NCBI GenBank assembly: GCA_963666875.2
Contig: CAXXPU010000017.1
Location: 186,001-250,000 of the forward strand
Direction of reading: 5' to 3'
Length of the DNA: 64,000 bases
DNA from: G963662655 sp963666875
Lineage (GTDB): Bacteria > Cloacimonadota > Cloacimonadia > Cloacimonadales > JAIOQZ01
Position numbers and translations under genes: made by a program. The notes under the pieces are model-generated. The model saw nothing but the letters and a program-made list of their open reading frames with translations. It was not told where the DNA came from and ran no database searches. This document shows positions 62,415 through 64,000 of this stretch, in pieces; position 1 is the stretch's first letter, and the number at the start of each line of letters is the position of its first letter.

Positions 62415-62933
62415 TCAATTTTCCTCAGCTTCCTGAATCATCTCCAGTAGATGTTTTTTTCCAGCAAAGCTGACCATTCTGTCCACATCGAGGATAATTT
62501 TCACTTTCTTACCGATGATGCCCATTCCTTTGATGAACTGGCTCTTCGTCTCGGATATACTTGTGGGCGGCGGATCGATCGATTCCTCCGGGATATCCAT
62601 TACTTCGGATACCTCATCGACGATCAGCCCCGTAACAATATCATCGATGTTCGTGACGATAATGCAGGTTCGGTCCGTGTAATCCCGGGATGGCAGACCA
62701 AAGCGAAGTCGTACGTCGATTACGGGCACGATCTTTCCGCGAAGATTGATTACGCCTTTTTCGTAAACGGCCCGTTCCGGGATCTCGGTAATCGGCTGCA
62801 TTCCGCCAATGATCTCTACGACGTTATAAATCGGAATTCCGTAATCTTCCTTTCCCATGTGGAATGTCAGATAGCGGTTTTTCTGGATGTCCTCATCCAT
62901 CAGTTCTTCATTAAGCATTTCATCTTCTTTCAT
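62415..62933 (-). CDS. cheW: Chemotaxis coupling protein CheW
   Basis: 172 residues, a single CheW domain from about 18 (RYLTFHMGKEDYGIPIYNVV; VINLRGKIVPVIDVRLRFGL; GLIVDEVSEVMDIPEESIDP). A 17-residue acidic N-terminal extension (MKEDEMLNEELMDEDIQKN) is unusual but minor. It links the MCP to CheA. Gap of 28 bases from cheA. Confidence 0.95.
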   Translation of the reverse strand: MKEDEMLNEELMDEDIQKNRYLTFHMGKEDYGIPIYNVVEIIGGMQPITEIPERAVYEKGVINLRGKIVPVIDVRLRFGLPSRDYTDRTCIIVTNIDDIVTGLIVDEVSEVMDIPEESIDPPPTSISETKSQFIKGMGIIGKKVKIILDVDRMVSFAGKKHLLEMIQEAEEN

Positions 62934-62961
62934 GAAGACCTCCTTAACCTCACTGAATTTA

Positions 62962-64000
62962 TTATTGAATCAAGGATGCCAGATCGAGTATTGGGCATAC
63001 TGTTCCGTCACCCAGGATCGTGAATCCTGAAATCCCCTCCGTCTGACCGAAATAATTCGGTATTGCCTTGATAACCGCCTGCATTTGCCCGATAATATTA
63101 TCAACAAACAGGCAGAATGCCTTGCCATGGAAATTAATAACGATCAGAACGCCTTCTTCGATCTTCTCGAATTTCGATTCGATCATGTACTTTCTGTGGA
63201 GACGAACAATCGGGATCAGTTCGCCACGAACGTTGCAAACTTCTTCGCCATCGGGCATCTCCGTGATATCATCCTGAACGGGCTGGAAAAATTCCCGGAT
63301 CGACAGCAGCGGTATGATGTAGCGCTTTATGCCCACCATCACCTGCATACCTTCGATCAGCGCCATGGTCAACGGAATACGAAGCAGGATCGTCGTGCTC
63401 TTGCCCGGATCGGATTCTACGTCGATGCGACCCTTGATCTTCTCCAGGTTCTTCTTCACCACGTCCATGCCCACACCGCGACCGGAGATTTCGGTAACCT
63501 TCTCCGCGGTGGAGAATCCGGGCTGAAAAATCAGCTTATAAACGTCCTGATCCGTTAGCTCATCGGCAGCTTCCTCCGCTACAAGATCCTTCTCGATCGC
63601 CTTGCTCAGGATTTTATCCCGATCCAGACCGCGACCATCATCCTTGACAACGATCCAGACCTCGCCGCTCTCGTGCCGGGCTTCGAGCTTGATGGTTCCC
63701 ATCGGGTCTTTTCCCGCCTTCGCGCGATCTTCCGGCGTCTCGACTCCGTGATCGATCGAGTTGCGGATGATGTGGACAAGCGGGTCTCCGATCAGATCGA
63801 TGACCCCTTTATCGACCTCTGTCTCCTCGCCGACGATCACCAGACGGATGCGCTTCCCGGCCTTATGGGAGAGGTCGTGAACCAGCCGCAGCATCTTCTT
63901 GAATGTCCCGGCGATGGGAAGCATCCTGAGAGACAAAGAAAGGCTCTGAATCTCGGTAATGATGCGTCGAAGGTTCAATGCCGACTGATAGAAAATGCGC
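62962..64000 (-). CDS. cheA: Chemotaxis histidine kinase CheA (5' part outside window)
   Basis: The frame is open to the right edge (RIFYQSALNLRRIITEIQSL...), so only the last 346 residues are present. Parts seen: end of the dimerisation domain (SLSLRMLPIAGTFKKMLRLV), the ATPase domain with N-box HIIRNSIDHGVETPEDR, G1 VKDDGRGLDRDKI and G2 GRGVGMDVVKKNLEKIKGRI, and the C-terminal CheW-like domain (ALIEGMQVMVGIKRYIIPLL; QTEGISGFTILGDGTVCPIL). The Hpt domain with the phosphorylated His must lie beyond the edge. It is the upstream-most visible gene of the operon. Confidence 0.97.
   Translation of the reverse strand, partial: RIFYQSALNLRRIITEIQSLSLSLRMLPIAGTFKKMLRLVHDLSHKAGKRIRLVIVGEETEVDKGVIDLIGDPLVHIIRNSIDHGVETPEDRAKAGKDPMGTIKLEARHESGEVWIVVKDDGRGLDRDKILSKAIEKDLVAEEAADELTDQDVYKLIFQPGFSTAEKVTEISGRGVGMDVVKKNLEKIKGRIDVESDPGKSTTILLRIPLTMALIEGMQVMVGIKRYIIPLLSIREFFQPVQDDITEMPDGEEVCNVRGELIPIVRLHRKYMIESKFEKIEEGVLIVINFHGKAFCLFVDNIIGQMQAVIKAIPNYFGQTEGISGFTILGDGTVCPILDLASLIQ

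Noticed and set aside
1..64000. CRISPR array, tRNA or rRNA genes
   Set aside because: No regularly spaced identical repeats with unique spacers, and no tRNA arm (GGTTCGAATCC-like in a foldable context) or rRNA stretch was seen. The 21-bp repeats at 9605 have no spacers.

Overview
The window looks like chromosomal DNA of an uncultured Gram-negative bacterium of the Fibrobacteres-Chlorobi-Bacteroidetes group. A Cloacimonadota-like organism is my best guess, not proven. The support is: two secreted proteins ending in Por/T9SS-type C-terminal sorting domains (LYPNPFN..., CFPNPV...), a short Bacteroidetes-style SerA, modular lipoproteins whose first residues after the lipobox read C...NPF..., FG-GAP and PEGA surface proteins, and a stand-alone TPR/AAA+ sigma-54 activator. 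Most of the DNA has moderate GC. A few islands (about 6.2-8.9 kb and 27.1-28.3 kb) are clearly AT-rich.

Layout. 0-4 kb: a secreted FG-GAP protein (runs off the left edge) and a small receiver-like protein, with a good sigma-54 promoter match just upstream and a sigma-54 activator gene next door. 4.2-9.8 kb: a scrapyard holding a frameshifted TauE permease fragment fused to a phage tape-measure fragment, a 5'-truncated IS4-type transposase interrupted by a hairpin insert, a SEL1 protein, an apparently complete DDE insertion sequence with 14-bp inverted repeats, a broken phage-like ORF and five 21-bp-spaced repeats. 9.9-16.6 kb: RodZ-like protein, TIGR03960 radical SAM protein, a K+ channel-like ORF overlapped by a small lipoprotein ORF, an SGNH hydrolase and SerA. 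16.9-26.4 kb: a LolC/E-like permease coupled to a hybrid sensor kinase, a T9SS-tailed M1 peptidase, and glycogen phosphorylase. 26.7-33.1 kb: surface and lipoprotein genes, including two paralogous FN3 lipoproteins, a five-repeat PEGA protein and an unusual secreted 2[4Fe-4S] ferredoxin-like protein. 33.2-37.3 kb: CDF transporter, AhpD-like protein, endonuclease IV and GH31 glucosidase.

37.4-45.4 kb is a phosphate module. phoB-phoR-sigma factor on the plus strand converge on pstS-pstC-pstA-pstB-phoU on the minus strand. Arrays of TTAAC-type repeats with 11-bp spacing, each followed by a -10-like hexamer, lie upstream of pstS and in the GH31/phoB intergenic region, and are candidate Pho boxes. 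45.7-48.6 kb holds four tandem divergent beta-barrel-like paralogues. 48.6-53.2 kb has glmM, an imidazolonepropionase-like amidohydrolase and urocanate hydratase (histidine breakdown). 53.2-55.9 kb has an unknown protein, a ferritin-like protein and a TPR protein. 55.9-64 kb is a chemotaxis operon read right to left: cheA (cut by the edge), cheW, a periplasmic Cache protein, an MCP, cheR, cheB and a receiver-histidine kinase.

Intergenic spaces carry several dispersed palindromic repeat families: a C/G-tract family next to stop codons, a 26-bp element with two exact copies, and a 118-bp structure with perfect 26-bp inverted ends. I saw no tRNA, rRNA or CRISPR array.
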